Shown here one piece after another: positions 28,277 through 39,510 of a DNA stretch of 64,000 nucleotides. The position numbers were made by a program, and so were the translations under genes. The DNA comes from Talpa occidentalis. Its lineage: Eukaryota; Chordata; Mammalia; Eulipotyphla; Talpidae. The stretch is taken from positions 11,741,314 through 11,805,313 of the forward strand of contig NW_023601543.1 in the NCBI RefSeq assembly GCF_014898055.3. Direction: 5' to 3'. The notes beneath the pieces were generated by a model. That model made no database searches. It was given only the letters and a program-made list of their open reading frames with translations, and had not been told where the DNA came from. Each line of letters starts with the position of its first letter. The stretch's first letter is position 1.

Positions 28277-28317
<41 letters not shown>
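27881..28317 (+). mobile_element. SINE subtype A with probable 3' transduced segment
   Basis: SINE body at 27881-28135 (GGCCTCCCCAGTGGTGCAGCGGTTGAGCGC to (TAAA)n and GAAA repeats). Then 28141-28266 is non-SINE sequence, followed by AATAAAATTTAATAAA and a 50-bp TAAA-type run. The TATCRTGTTGAG target copy occurs only before 27881 and after 28317, not directly after the SINE tail. Thus the whole 437 bp appears to be one insertion. Confidence 0.7.
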
Positions 28318-28319
<2 letters not shown>

Positions 28320-28333
28320 AATATCGTGTTGAG

Positions 28334-28595
28334 AGGCCTCCCTGGTGGAGCAAGGGGTTAAGACACAACCTATGAAACTCTCTGCAGCCTCTGCAGCAGG
28401 AGTTCAATCCCCAGCCAGGGAGCAACCCACATGGCACAGCAGACCTCTCCAGTCTGGCCCGCTGCTCCCCTCAGCAGTGTATTTCAGTACATCTACCTGT
28501 TCTGCTGCCCACTCTGTCTCTGGTGACTCCTCTCACCCCCACACCTCTGGCCTGTACCCCAGTTCTTGCATGCATAAATAAATAAATCTTTTAAA
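28334..28595 (+). mobile_element. SINE subtype B, tandem to the preceding element
   Basis: AGGCCTCCCTGGTGGAGCAAGGGGTTAAGAC head to TGCATAAATAAATAAATCTTTT tail. Flanked by second and third copies of the same target sequence (28318-28333 and about 28598-28612). Confidence 0.93.
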
Positions 28596-28612
28596 AAATA
28601 CATCATGTTGAG

Positions 28613-29130
28613 CAAGTCACCCAAGCCCATCCTTGTGAAGACAACTTGGGAAAGGGACCACTCAGGCAACAGCACAGGATGTTAGAGAGACAGCAAAAAG
28701 AACTTTTTCAAAATGTTAAAGTTTAATCACTTCCTTTGACTGTCTTGCTAAAATTACAGCAACAAAAAAAGTAGTAAGCTATAAATAGTGTACTTGCTTT
28801 TTAATCTCTTTTCAAATTGATTAGAGTAAAAATGTCTGACCTAATTAAACACAAAGAGGACAGTGTACAAATTAAATCGTAATCACCAAGTCTTAATTAT
28901 CCAACATTTACATATATTTCTTCACTTAATTGTTCTTTTTAGTTGCCTAATTCTATTTTTGATTAGGTTAATAATTCAATTTGGTTTTGTTCCTTGAGCA
29001 GATGCCAGATGATCATGGGTTCTAGGAGGAGAAAACATGTAAGAGTGAAATTAAACTGGACAGTGAATAATAATCCATGAGTAAAAAAATTTCATGCTGA
29101 GAATTAAGAATTGATTTTCTATTAAACACA
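28613..29130. other. Intergenic stretch, nothing recognised
   Basis: AT-rich, no repeat or gene recognised. Confidence 0.5.
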
Positions 29131-29960
29131 TCCTCAAAGGTTAAAACTAGTTATTGTATGACCGAGCAATCCCACTCTTAGAGACATGAAGATGTGTATC
29201 CTCGGGGCCTGCCCTGGTGGCGCAGCGGTTGAGCGCTGGGCTGCAAAGCTTCCCGTAGCCTCTGCAGCGCCGGTTCGATCCCCGGCCACCAGTAAGGGTC
29301 CCACATGGCGCGCAGACCTCTCCTGGCGTGTCCCTCTGCCTGTTCTGTTCCCCGCTCTGGCTCTGGTGAATTCCCTCACCCTCCCGCGCTTCTGACTGTA
29401 CCCAGTGCTTGTATAAATAAATAAATAAATCTTTAAAAAAAAAGTATATCCTCATAGAAGCTTGTACACGGATGTTCATAGCAGCATTGTTCATAATTGC
29501 CCAAAAAAGTAGAAACTACCCAAACCCAAATGTCCATCCACAGATGACTGGATAAGTAAAGTGGTGCAGCCATACAATGGAAATATTAATCAGCCACAAA
29601 AAGGATGAAATACTGATGCATCTTACAACGTGGATAAGCCTCAAAAACATTATGCTAAGTATGTGAAATCAAACATAAAAGATCATATATTGTGCGATTC
29701 CATTCATATAAAATACCTTGAATAGGCAAATTCATCCAAAGAGAATGCAGACTGGTGGTTGCTAAGGCCAGTTCTCATATGCATTCATGGGTACAAGCTA
29801 TTCTTTTGGGTTGATAAAAAAAGTTCTAAGATTCAATGATTGCACACGTCTGTGATTATAATGAAAGCCACTGACTTGTACGTGTGAAATCGGTGATTCT
29901 AGTGTGTGTGAATAGCTCGATAAAAGCTATTACCGAAAAAGAAAGAAGCAATTAGGACAG
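29131..29960 (+). mobile_element. L1 3' UTR fragment, interrupted by a SINE
   Basis: Forward L1 3' region: GAGCAATCCCACTCTTAGAGACATG, then after the SINE TGTTCATAGCAGCATTGTTCATAATTGCC, CAAATGTCCATCCACAGATGACTGG and CCATACAATGGAAATATTAATCAGCC. Confidence 0.85.
29204..29443 (+). mobile_element. tRNA-derived SINE, subtype A, internally deleted
   Basis: GGGGCCTGCCCTGGTGGCGCAGCGG head; body jumps from CCTCTCCTGGCGTG to TCCCTCTGCCTGTTC, lacking about 30 bp around the CTCCCCTCAGCAGTG segment. Duplication GTRTATCCTC at 29194-29203 and 29444-29453 lies in the L1. Confidence 0.93.
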
Positions 29961-30993
29961 ACCAGGGGAAACAGCAGGTCAGATATGATTGTATCTCTTG
30001 GGGAAACCTGACAACCAGGACTTTCCTGGAGACCCTCAAACCTAGTGGTGAGCCTGTAAACACAGTTAGATACGAAGGCCCTCAGGCCTCTATTCTCAGA
30101 TCCTGGGGTTTTTGGAGGATCCACAGCTATGGTTTGCCAAGGACCGGAATGACTCCAGTAGTTTCCGTCTATCACAGGCCTAGAGAAACATCTTGAGGTG
30201 GGAGAAACAAAGTGCTAAGTCTGCATGTCAATCAGCTGACTCCCCAGGCACCTAGACCCACTAGACCCATGGGTGGGTGAAGTCAGCTATCTAGCAGGGA
30301 ACACCAATCACTGGCACCTGGAATAACCAAAGTCACTGTGTCAAGTAGGAGTGGTACTATCTGGAAGAAAGGCCAGGCAGGGTAGGTGAGGAGCCAGCTC
30401 TTACCTGGGATGCCCACAGGGTCAACAAGGAGATTGTTAATAGCCAGTTCTGATACAGGGGATCAATAAATGTTAACTATAAAATTCTTTTTAAAAGAGG
30501 AAAAAGGCACATAAACATATACTACTAAAGCTCATAAGGCGATTTTCTTTTCCTTTTCTTAGATTCTTTATTTCTGTAACTTTTTTTTTTATTGAAGGAA
30601 CATTGGTTTACTACACAGTATATGTATCTTACATAGATATTTTATTTGACCTTAAAACCTGAACACTTACTCACCAATCTATTGATTGCAGGCCAAGGCT
30701 TTTTTCTTCCAAGTGTGAATATGCTGATAGGTTTTTAATCCTTGCCCTTCTTGTTTAAACAGTACATTCATGCTTACCTGATTTCTATTTTCTGTTTACT
30801 TAAAATGGATAAAGGACATAGGGACACAGGCAAAGAAATCTGAGAGCAGAATATTTCTAGATTTTCTTATTTCCCCCATCTTTACAGTTGTCTCAACCAC
30901 AACAAAATTACAAAGATGTTTTTAGCAACTCAAGTCTTTTAATAATAATTTCCATAAGCATGAGACCTACTTTTTTTTTTAAATGTTGACCAG
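29961..30993. other. Intergenic stretch, nothing recognised
   Basis: 29980-30440 is moderately GC-rich and may be an old unassigned repeat or LTR; no gene seen. Confidence 0.4.
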
Positions 30994-31245
30994 GGGTCTT
31001 TCTGGTGGAGCAGGGGTTAAAGACAGTGTTATCAAGGCACTGCCAGCCACTGCAGCACGAGTTCCTTCCCCGGGCAGGGAGCTAACCCATATGGTGCAGC
31101 AGACCTCTCTTGTCTCACACGCTGCTCCCTTCAGCAGTATACTTCAGTAGAGCCACCTGTTCTGCTCTCCACTCTGTCTCTGGTGAATCCTCTCTCACAC
31201 ATGCATGCCTGTTCTCATATGCATAAATAAATAAATCTTTTTGAA
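30994..31245 (+). mobile_element. tRNA-derived SINE, subtype B
   Basis: GGGGTCTTTCTGGTGGAGCAGGGGTTAAAGAC head to ATGCATAAATAAATAAATC tail. ATRTTGACCAG duplicated at 30983-30993 and 31246-31258. Confidence 0.9.
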
Positions 31246-31280
31246 AATATTGACCAGCACCTTCTTTTTTTTTCTTTTTT

Positions 31281-31540
31281 TTAAGGATTTATTTATTTAT
31301 GCATACAAAAACTGGGGTATAGGCCAGAGGTGTGGATGGTGAGAGGATTCACCAGAGACAGAGTGGGGAGCAGAACAGGCAGAGTGACTGAAATACATTG
31401 CTGAGGGGAGCAGCGGACATGTCAGGAGAGGTCTGCTGCGCCATGTGTGTTGCTCCCTGGCTGGGGATCGAACATGTGCTGCAGTGGCTGCAGATTGTTT
31501 CATAGGTTGCATCTTAACCCTTGCACCACCAGGGAGGCCC
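31281..31540 (-). mobile_element. tRNA-derived SINE, subtype B
   Basis: AAGGATTTATTTATTTATGCATACAAAAACTGGGG through CACCAGGGAGGCCC. CACCTTCT repeated at about 31259-31266 and 31541-31548. Confidence 0.92.
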
Positions 31541-31552
31541 CACCTTCTCTTT

Positions 31553-31616
31553 TTTAAAGATTTATTTATTTATGCATACAAGAACTGAGGTATAGGCCAG
31601 AGGTACTGGGGGTGAG
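31553..31616 (-). mobile_element. 5'-truncated SINE, subtype B
   Basis: Only the 3' end of the SINE is present (AAAGATTTATTTATTTATGCATACAAGAACTGAGG...GTACTGGGGGTGAG). It then changes abruptly to non-SINE sequence, consistent with truncated insertion. Confidence 0.8.
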
Positions 31617-31845
31617 CTTGTAATAGCAGAAAAAAATTGGGAGGCTGAGGTCCCCAGGACAAAGGACCCCGCAACATCACAGCAACCACACACAGTAGTG
31701 GTTCCGCCTTTTCCTTCTGCAAAGGATGTCTGGCTATTTGGGTAACTCCACTTAAACATCCTGAGGATTGCGGATATCCTGAGTCTGAGCTGACATAGAT
31801 ACTTGGGGACAAAACATCATCATGGCCCCCTATAAGAGTACCATC

Positions 31846-32067
31846 GGGGCCTCCCTAGTGGCACAAGGGTTTAAGTGGCAGCACTATGAAGCCATCCACA
31901 GCCACTGTAGTACAGCACAAATTCGACCTCTGGCCGGCCAAGGAGCTTACCCACATGGCACAGCAGACCTCTCTTGTCTTGCCCACTGTTCCCCTCAGTA
32001 GTGTATTTCAGTAGATCTGCCTGTATCCCAGTTCTTGTATGCATAAACAAATAAATCTTTTTTAAAA
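31846..32067 (+). mobile_element. SINE subtype B, internally deleted, in ERVL
   Basis: GGGGCCTCCCTAGTGGCACAAGGG head; body jumps from GTAGATCTGCCTG straight to TATCCCAGTTCTTG, deleting about 50 bp. Preceded by AGTACCATC at 31837-31845 and followed by AGTGCCATC at 32068-32076. Confidence 0.92.
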
Positions 32068-32076
32068 AGTGCCATC

Positions 32077-32323
32077 AGGGCCTCCTTGGTGGCACAGGCG
32101 GTTGAGTGCAGCGCTGTGAAGTGCCAGTCCCATCCCCACCGGCCGCGGAGCAACCCACATGGCAGGACAGACCTCTCCTGTCTCGCCTGCTGCTCCCCTC
32201 AGCAGTGTGTTTCAGTCTGCCTGTTCTGTTCCCCACTCTGTCTCTGGTAAATCCTCTCACCCTCCCACACATCTGGCCTATACCCCGGTTCTTGTATAAA
32301 TAAATAAATCTTTAAAAAAAAAA
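32077..32323 (+). mobile_element. SINE subtype C, tandem to the preceding element
   Basis: AGGGCCTCCTTGGTGGCACAGGCGGTTGAGTGC head to GTATAAATAAATAAATCTTT tail. Bounded by the second and third copies of the target sequence (AGTGCCATC at 32068-32076, AGTACGATC at 32324-32332). Confidence 0.92.
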
Positions 32324-33596
32324 AGTACGATCAGATGAGAACCAGGTGATAAATGGAACTCTGGCCAAATGAAGCTCATAGGACATCTGTTGGGTGCATC
32401 ACCCCAATCGCCAAGTGTGCAATTGGGGGGTTGGGCAACCACCGGTTGGTTGTGTATTTGGCCAGGGAGATAAGAGCTATCATAGTGGGGAAGGCCAGGT
32501 AGAAACCACTGATACTAAACCACCACCACCAATATTACCAAGGCTGGCCAGGATGGTTAATCATCCCATGGTGGAGAGGGAGTGGTTGTGGAGATTATTA
32601 CGACCCTTAAGGATTTAATGTTGCAGAGTGGTGATTCTCATCATATCTCCATTTAAGTTGCCAGTCTCGTGCCTGCGGGAATCAGAGAGGAATGGACTAT
32701 AGACTACCACAAACTCAATCAAGTAGTAGCTCCAGTCACAGATTACTTTTTCTGCTATTAAAAGCTAATAGTGTTAGATGTGGTGTATTTGTGAGGGCAG
32801 ATTGATATAACCTCAAATACATGTTGCATGGCCATGCTGCAACATGTCAGCAAATAGTTTATTTTCTGTCTCAATCAGAAAAAAGAATCAGAAAGAGTTG
32901 GCATTCAAATGGAATAAGAAATGGTATCCATTTGTAGTTTTATCCTAGGGCTATATTAGCTCTCCTGTACTCTGTCATAATTTATCTAAAGATATCAACC
33001 ATCTGGACATCCTGCAGAACATCATATTAGCTTATTACTTAATAACGTTTTGTTGCTCAGACCAGAAGAGCAAACAATAGCTATTGTGCCACCTCTTGGG
33101 AAGGCACATGTACTCCTGAGGGTGTCAGACAAGCCCCACAGAATTTCAAATCCAGAAACTATTTAGAGGCCCAGTGGTCAGGGCTATGCTGGGACATTCC
33201 CTTCAAAGTAAGAGGAAACTTATTGTACATCGCACCTCTTTCCACAAAGAGGGAATAACAACACCAAATGCAACTCTTTGGGCAGTGTATCTCACAATCA
33301 AGGATTCTACTCTATCCCTTAAACCAGGTGACAAGGAAGGCTGCCAGCAATGGCTGGACTCCAGAGCAGTCAAGGGCTGTGCAGTGGGCCTGGGCTGCCA
33401 TGCGAGCTGCCCTGTCACTTGGGCCATAGAATCTGGCAGATCATGTAGTGACGGAGGTGTCCGTGATGGGGAAAGATGCAGTTTGGAATCTGGCAAACTC
33501 CTGTGGGAGAATCACAATGCAGAACCCCACGGAGTTCTGGAGCAAGGCCATGCCATTTGCAGAAGAAAATCACATACCTTTAGAAAACAACTTCTT

Positions 33597-33870
33597 GGGC
33601 CTCCCCGGTGGCACAAGGGGTTAAGTCTCAACACTATGAAGCTATAGGCAGCCAATGCAACACGAGGTCTATCCCCAGCCAGGGAGCTGACCTACATGGC
33701 GCAGCAGACCTCTCCTGTCTTGCCTGCTGCTCCCCCCAGCAGAGTATTTTAGTAGATCCACCTGTTCTGCTCCCCACTCTGTCTCTGGTGAATCCTCTCA
33801 CCCCTGCACCTCTGGCCTGCACCCCAGCTCTTGTATGCATAAATAAATAAAATAAATCTTTTTTTTAAAA
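33597..33870 (+). mobile_element. tRNA-derived SINE, subtype B, in ERVL
   Basis: GGGCCTCCCCGGTGGCACAAGGGGTTAAGTC head to TATGCATAAATAAATAAAATAAATC tail. AAAACAACTTCT / AGAAAACTTCT on the two sides. Confidence 0.92.
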
Positions 33871-34039
33871 AGAAAACTTCTGGTGGAAGACGAGGCCCTG
33901 GAAACAGATGACACATCTGACTATATGACACCAAGTAACCATGCAACTAGAACTATCTATCATGAACTGGGTCTTATGAGACCCACTAACTTTTAGGATC
34001 AGGCAGATCCAGGCATAACCTATCAAAAGATGAAAGGGG

Positions 34040-34322
34040 GGGGGGCCTCCCCTGGTGGCCCAGGCGGTTGAGCGCCACGCTATGAAGTTGTCCGCAGCCT
34101 CTGCAGCACCGGTTCTATTCCGGCCAGCCGGCGAGGGTCACACATGGCGCGTCAGACATCTCCCATCTCGCCCGCTGCTCCCCTCAGCAGTGTATTTCAT
34201 CAGTGTGCCTGATCAGTTTCCCACTCTGTCTCTGGTGGGTCCTCTCACCCTCCTGTGCATCTGGCCTGTACCCCCGTTCTTGTATAAATAAATACATAAA
34301 TAAATAAATCTTTTTTAAAAAA
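34040..34322 (+). mobile_element. tRNA-derived SINE, subtype C, in ERVL
   Basis: G run then GGCCTCCCCTGGTGGCCCAGGCGGTTGAGCGCC head to GTATAAATAAATACATAAATAAATAAATC tail. ATGAAAGGGG duplicated at 34030-34039 and 34323-34332. Confidence 0.93.
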
Positions 34323-34568
34323 ATGAAAGGGGAATATCCAGGAGTGATCATGAGCAGAACTAAAGAGTACAAGCAGATAGCTCAGATAGCTATCTGGTAG
34401 CTCAGATACCGTGGCCTGCATCCCAGCTGTATTAGTACACCTCCCTTGGTTCATGCCTGCAGCTCTAGGGAGACCCCATCCAGTCAAGTGAAGGAGGTGG
34501 AAAAAGCTTACTTTACAGATGGGTTGAGTCAATGTATGGCTATCAGTCAAAAAATAGACAGTGGCTGA

Positions 34569-34826
34569 GCATCCTCTGGTGGTGCAGCGGTTGAGCACTG
34601 AGCTGCAAAGCTGCCTGCAGCCTCTGCAGCGCCGGTTGGATCCCTGGCCGCCGGCAAGGGTCTCACGTGGCACGCAGACCTCTCCTGCTGTGCCCGCTCA
34701 GCAGTGTATTTCGTCAGTCTGCCTGTTCTATTCCCTGCTCTGGCTCTGGAGAATTCTCTCACCCTCTGGTGCTTCGAACTGTACCCAGTGCTTGCATAAA
34801 TAAATAAATAAATTAAAAAAAAAATG
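34569..34826 (+). mobile_element. tRNA-derived SINE, subtype A, in ERVL
   Basis: GCATCCTCTGGTGGTGCAGCGGTTGAGC head to GCATAAATAAATAAATAAATT tail. GACAGTGGCTGA duplicated at 34557-34568 and 34827-34838. Confidence 0.95.
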
Positions 34827-35937
34827 GACAGTGGCTGAAGTGTAGCCTCATTTGGGGGTTGGAAGAACTGAGAGGATGCAGATGGAAATCCTCTCGGTGG
34901 GCAGAGCTTTGGGTGATGTGCTCAATCACTCACCTTGAATGGAAAGATAAATCGTCTGAGGTTAAAACATTTCTGAATTCAGGGTCAATGGTGAATGGTC
35001 CGGCTAACTGGTTAAGGGCTTAGGAAGGAAAAGGACTGTAAGATCAGGGGGCTAGGAGATCTCAGGTGGAGGCATGTGGCTGCACATGCCAGAGTGCACT
35101 TTAGGTGTGAAGATATTTGTATCACGTTAACATCCACCAGAGAGCACGTATTGCAGAGAAGGCACTGAACAATCACACAGACAAAATGTCCTGGATAGTT
35201 GACAGCAATCAGTCTTTGTCATCAGCCACCCCAGTGATGGCATGATGGGCACCAGAACACGGTTCCCACAGCGGCTTAGATGGAAGCTATGCACAGACTC
35301 CACAGCATGGACTGTCACTTATCAAGGTCAATCTAGCTATTTCTATTACAGAATGTCCAACCTGCAACCATCACAGAGCCCCCGGTAGGGCACCATTCCT
35401 CGAGGAGACTTGGCCACTTGGTGGAAAGTTTACAACATTATGACCCTTTTTATCCTGAAAGGGTCACTGGTTCATTCTCATAGGACTAGATACTTATTTC
35501 AAGCATGAGTTTAGCTTTCCTGCCTACACAATCTCAGCTGGCACCTCCTTCTCAGAAGTTAGGCAGTGTTTGATGCACCAGCATTGAATCCCATATAAGA
35601 TCATGTTGGATCCAAAAAAACAACTTCACTGCAAAGGGGGGAGGTCAAGAGTGCACCCAGGACCATGGAACCACCGGTCATCCAGAAGTTACTGAAGAGG
35701 GATCACTGACTAGGCAGGGGCAATTGACCCTGATTATCTCCACATTCACAATGGGATATGGAGAAATAAGCATGGAAATATGTTGCCACTTGGCTCTAAT
35801 GTGCGTACTTCTTGCACAATTGTGAATGTAAATGGACAGGCACAGCAACCCCAGCCTGAGAAGGGCATAATGACCAGGTGTTCAGTCCTCTCAGAAATAA
35901 GGGTTTCTGGGTCAAAGCAACCACTAAGCTACTGAGG

Positions 35938-35953
35938 CCACCAGAGGGCAGCA
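35938..35953 (+). promoter_or_regulatory. Strong CTCF-like motif inside the ERVL
   Basis: CCACCAGAGGGCAGCA fits the CTCF core consensus at essentially every strongly weighted position. It sits about 180 bp upstream of the 3' LTR, between the PHF6 and CCDC160 loci. Confidence 0.5.
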
Positions 35954-36132
35954 GCTAAGGGTGAGAATGACCTAGAAGGGATAGCCCAGAAGGGAGGTGC
36001 TGAGTAGCCATTGCAGCCCCAAGATCAACTGCGGCCTTGGGGGCTGTAGTTAGTTGTACTATCATCATTTTCCCAAGTTTCCCTCTGGAAGAGTGGTCCG
36101 AAGGCATCCGAAAAGAGAGGGACAGGGTGGAC

Positions 36133-36560
36133 TGTGGTAGACATGAAGATGCACCCCCAGGTCTCCCTCAAGAAGGGACTCCACCCTTCTTGAGGTGAAT
36201 GAGGGGAATGAGGTCAGCGGACTGTCTCCAACTGTCAGTTCCTTCAGGGTCTGCCTTATCTTCAGAGACTCTCTCTGTCCCTGGCTAGACCCCTTCAGAT
36301 GCAGCCTGAGTTACATGACTGAGGGAGGCAGGGGTAGAACGGCCCAGTTATTTTTACCTGAAGCGGGTTACTCTGCCAGACAATACTCCAGAGTTCCCTG
36401 CCCAGCTCGCCAAGACATTGTCAAGTTTGCATAGCAACTCGATTTCTCTGTTGAGCCTCCTTCCTTTGCTTTTCCTTCATAGGTGCTGAACTCTAATAAA
36501 CTTCAGGCACCCCAAAACTCCAGCTCAGTCTCCTCTACCAGGGATTCTAAGTGGGCACCC
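36133..36560 (+). repeat. ERVL-type 3' LTR (MLT2-like)
   Basis: Starts TGTGGTAGACATGAAGATGC, ends with CTCTAATAAACTTCAGGCACC followed by AACTCCAGCTCAGTCTCC, the usual poly(A) signal and terminal phrases of ERVL LTRs. The right boundary is approximate. Confidence 0.6.
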
Positions 36561-37649
36561 TCTGCATCTCAGGCTTTTTCTAGTACACCACCCTGCCCTG
36601 TACACATAGGAACTAGAGCCCTCTGCTCTCAGTGCTTTATTCATAAATGTGCCTTAATATATGCCCAAAGGGAATGGTTTCAGATAATGCATGTTTTATA
36701 GGGCAAAAGTCCTCATACTACAGGCAAATATATTTTTGTACTCATTAAAGCCACATAAAAGTACATTGTGCATTTTAAAAGGTTGATTACCTCAAAACCA
36801 GAAATACCCTCCAGGCTTTCTGCTGATACAACCCACATTCATGAATGCCAAAAGCAGCTCTCCAGATTCTCTTCTATTTCATGATATGAAGGGGAGACGT
36901 TGTTTTGTAAAATCTTGACTGTATTTGTAGATTTTAAAGAAAGCATTTTGTCTTGTTATTGAAGATATTTTAATAAGATCGTGATATCATTTTTTTTCCA
37001 AAAATTGTTCCAATAATGAGGGAACAGAATGATTCCTTTATTGTGACTTTCAGAAAATTACAAAGGCATGAAGGAAAGAAAAAGAGGGAAATATGTAAAT
37101 CAGCAAGCATATTAACAATTTTTAAGTAGCAAGAGGGCTCACAGCATTTGTTTCCCCCAAAAGTAGTTAGCGTTCCATGAAAACACCTGAGGAGGTAAAG
37201 ATTCCAAGGCGACAATGGTAGATGAAATGTAATACATCATTTTGAATTATAAAAATTTAAATATCGAATCCCAAACCTTTGAGTGTTTACCAGAGTCCTG
37301 GTTCTTTATCGATATGCTTCTGTCCACGCTGGAGCTTGCTTTAGAGCGCTGTCAGTGTGACTTCATATTTCAGTGGTCTTTGCTTAAGTTATTGTTAAAA
37401 CTTATGTCATTACTACGGGAATGCTGTGTCCTTCATGTAGCCCTAATGACCCACCATCAGAAGACACGTGTACTGAGTGGTCTTTCCAATAATAGGACGC
37501 ATCTTCAGGACTCATCTCAGTCATTTATGACATGGATGATTCAAGATAGTCCAGATTGCAGTAGTAAACCAATCTCTTTGAGAACCTTAAATAACCTCTA
37601 CAGTGACTGAACTTTCAACTCATTAAGTTTAGAACAAAAGGTGGCCTAA

Positions 37650-37820
37650 TGTAATGAAACTTGATGGAGCTGGGCAGATTGGGATTGAATCCCAGATTCA
37701 CCATTCACTGTGTGATTTTTAAATAAGTCATTTTGTATCTCTAAGCCTCCATTTGCGATCTGACGATGCAGGATTTTTGTGCAAATTACACAAGATAACA
37801 TTCAAGTAAGTATGTGATAC
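37650..37820 (+). repeat. MIR
   Basis: GGGATTGAATCCCAGATTCACCATTCACTGTGTG and CTCTAAGCCTCCATTTGCGATCTGA match a forward MIR. Confidence 0.75.
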
Positions 37821-38734
37821 ATACTAGTTTTGTCACTAGGCTCCAAAAAACAGTCCAAATGCAGCTGGGAGACAAGCAACATAAGCAGGCCCTCTCAGGT
37901 ACATCTCCTGGCATTATCTGGACACAGGCACAGGCTGAAAAGCATAAGAAATGCTTTAAGGATACTGCAGGCACATAGAGAACCAGGTACAAACCCAGTC
38001 TCCCGGGAAATGGCAACCTGAGCCACGGAAAGGTAGCACTCATCAAAAGGCTGGGTGTGCTCAGTGGTGAGAGAGAGGGGTGGGGGAGAAACTCAACATT
38101 AAGTAGCTCTGGCCACTAGACAGAGGAGACAGCACCTTGATACTCAGTGTGGGAAGGAGGGCACACCTTCAATACTCGGGGAACTGCAGTTTCAGTGTCT
38201 TGTGAGTACAAAGACCAAGACAATGGCTTATTCTTATCTGAGCAGCTGTAGCAGTGGGTCCCCAGCTGCATGGCGCCCTGTGCCAAGGGGAAATGCAAAG
38301 CACTATAATAGCTTCTCTTGTCTCCATTCCCTGTTCCTAAATGAGCTTTTTCCCACTGGAGCAGTAGAGCAGGGCTTTCTCTCTGCTGGTATTCTGCCTG
38401 CCAGGGTCAAGGGCCAACCTTAGACCAACCTGACTAGAGGGGGACTGGGGAGGTTGGGACTCAAGCGAATTCCCTTTACAGAAAGTCCAGAAAGTCCATC
38501 TTGACTGATTCATTGCTTTGGCTGAGGTTACACATACTAATAGTCAAAATAGCCTTCCTGCAACTTGTCCCACTGTCTCAGATGTATCACACACATCATT
38601 GATACACATTATGAATGAATTTATCGTATCCTCTCCAGAGAACACAATTTAAGGGACAGTAAGTGTAAAGAGTTTGGTGAGAATAAAAGCTGGAGGAGTT
38701 CAATGGCTTTGGGCATTCTCTTCTTGTCAGTTGT

Positions 38735-38920
38735 GTAACAACAACGGTGACATTTATTGACCATATGTGATCTTATCTAACAGCTTTATTTATTAACCCC
38801 ATCTTGCAAAAGGAGGAAACTGAGCTCCAGGGAATTTTGCAATTTGCCCAAGGTTGCTTGGCTAGTAAGCAGGTAACCAAAGTTTGTGCACTTGGTGTCT
38901 ATGCTCTATAAATGTGAGGT
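38735..38920 (-). repeat. MIR
   Basis: TTATTAACCCCATCTTGC, GGAGGAAACTGAGCTCCAGGGAA, and AATTTGCCCAAGGTTGCTTGGCTAGTAAG match a reversed MIR. Confidence 0.8.
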
Positions 38921-39284
38921 TTCTCTTTCATAGATCTCTTTGAAACCAGACCACTCACAGTGAAGTTAGCGGGATATTATGACCAAAATCTCCCAGGTGT
39001 TTTGTTTCCAAAACAAAAGTGAAGGCAGACAAAGGTACAGTGGCACCAGCAACCTTTTTTTCCTGTGGTTTGTTACCTGGCACCTGGTCTTTATGTCATA
39101 AGACCTTCATTCTGTCTATCGGTAGAGAAGCAAAAAAGTTGAAATCATAGTGGTTTTCAGATTAAAAACTCAAATGGGATAGCAAAAACCACTAATGTGT
39201 AATATCCCAGCATTCTAATTCATTGTTGGTGTCTTCTTGGAAGTCAAATAGACCTTTCACATTCACATTCCAGCAAGGCACCTG

Positions 39285-39510
39285 CCTGTTTCCATGCTTT
39301 GCCTGGAAATATCCTTCTCATCCTTGAAGGCCCAGCTCAGATGTTCCTTCCTTTATAAAAGCCTTCCCAGTCCCACAAGCAGAATGAATTGATCCTCTTC
39401 TGTTGTCCCATTGCACTTGATATTAGTGCTGCTAATTATAACCATAATTATTGCCATGTTGTTTTAGTTAGTTGCATAAGTAAGGTACTAGAAGTCTGGC
39501 AACTGTCTTC
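39285..39510 (+). repeat. L2 3' end
   Basis: CTTGAAGGCCCAGCTCAGATGTTCCTTCC and AAAGCCTTCCCAGTCCC are diagnostic of a forward L2 3' end. Confidence 0.8.

Larger units (their letters stand above)
31617..36560 (+). mobile_element. ERVL-like endogenous retrovirus fragment, SINE-interrupted
   Basis: Short translated matches in several frames fit a class III (ERVL) pol on the plus strand: an RT entry motif near 32690-32750, an RT catalytic-region stretch near 32985-33070 (YxDD not preserved), an RNase H phrase (FTDG) near 34510, and integrase-like sequence near 35100-35350. A 3' LTR follows. Many stops and frameshifts make it non-coding. Five SINEs interrupt it at 31846, 32077, 33597, 34040 and 34569. 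The 5' LTR was not found and the left end (31617) is uncertain. Confidence 0.65.

Noticed and set aside
33174..33647. 157-codon plus-strand open frame
   Set aside because: It lies across an ERVL pol remnant and a SINE; pol-like matches are in other frames, so it is not a retained viral gene.
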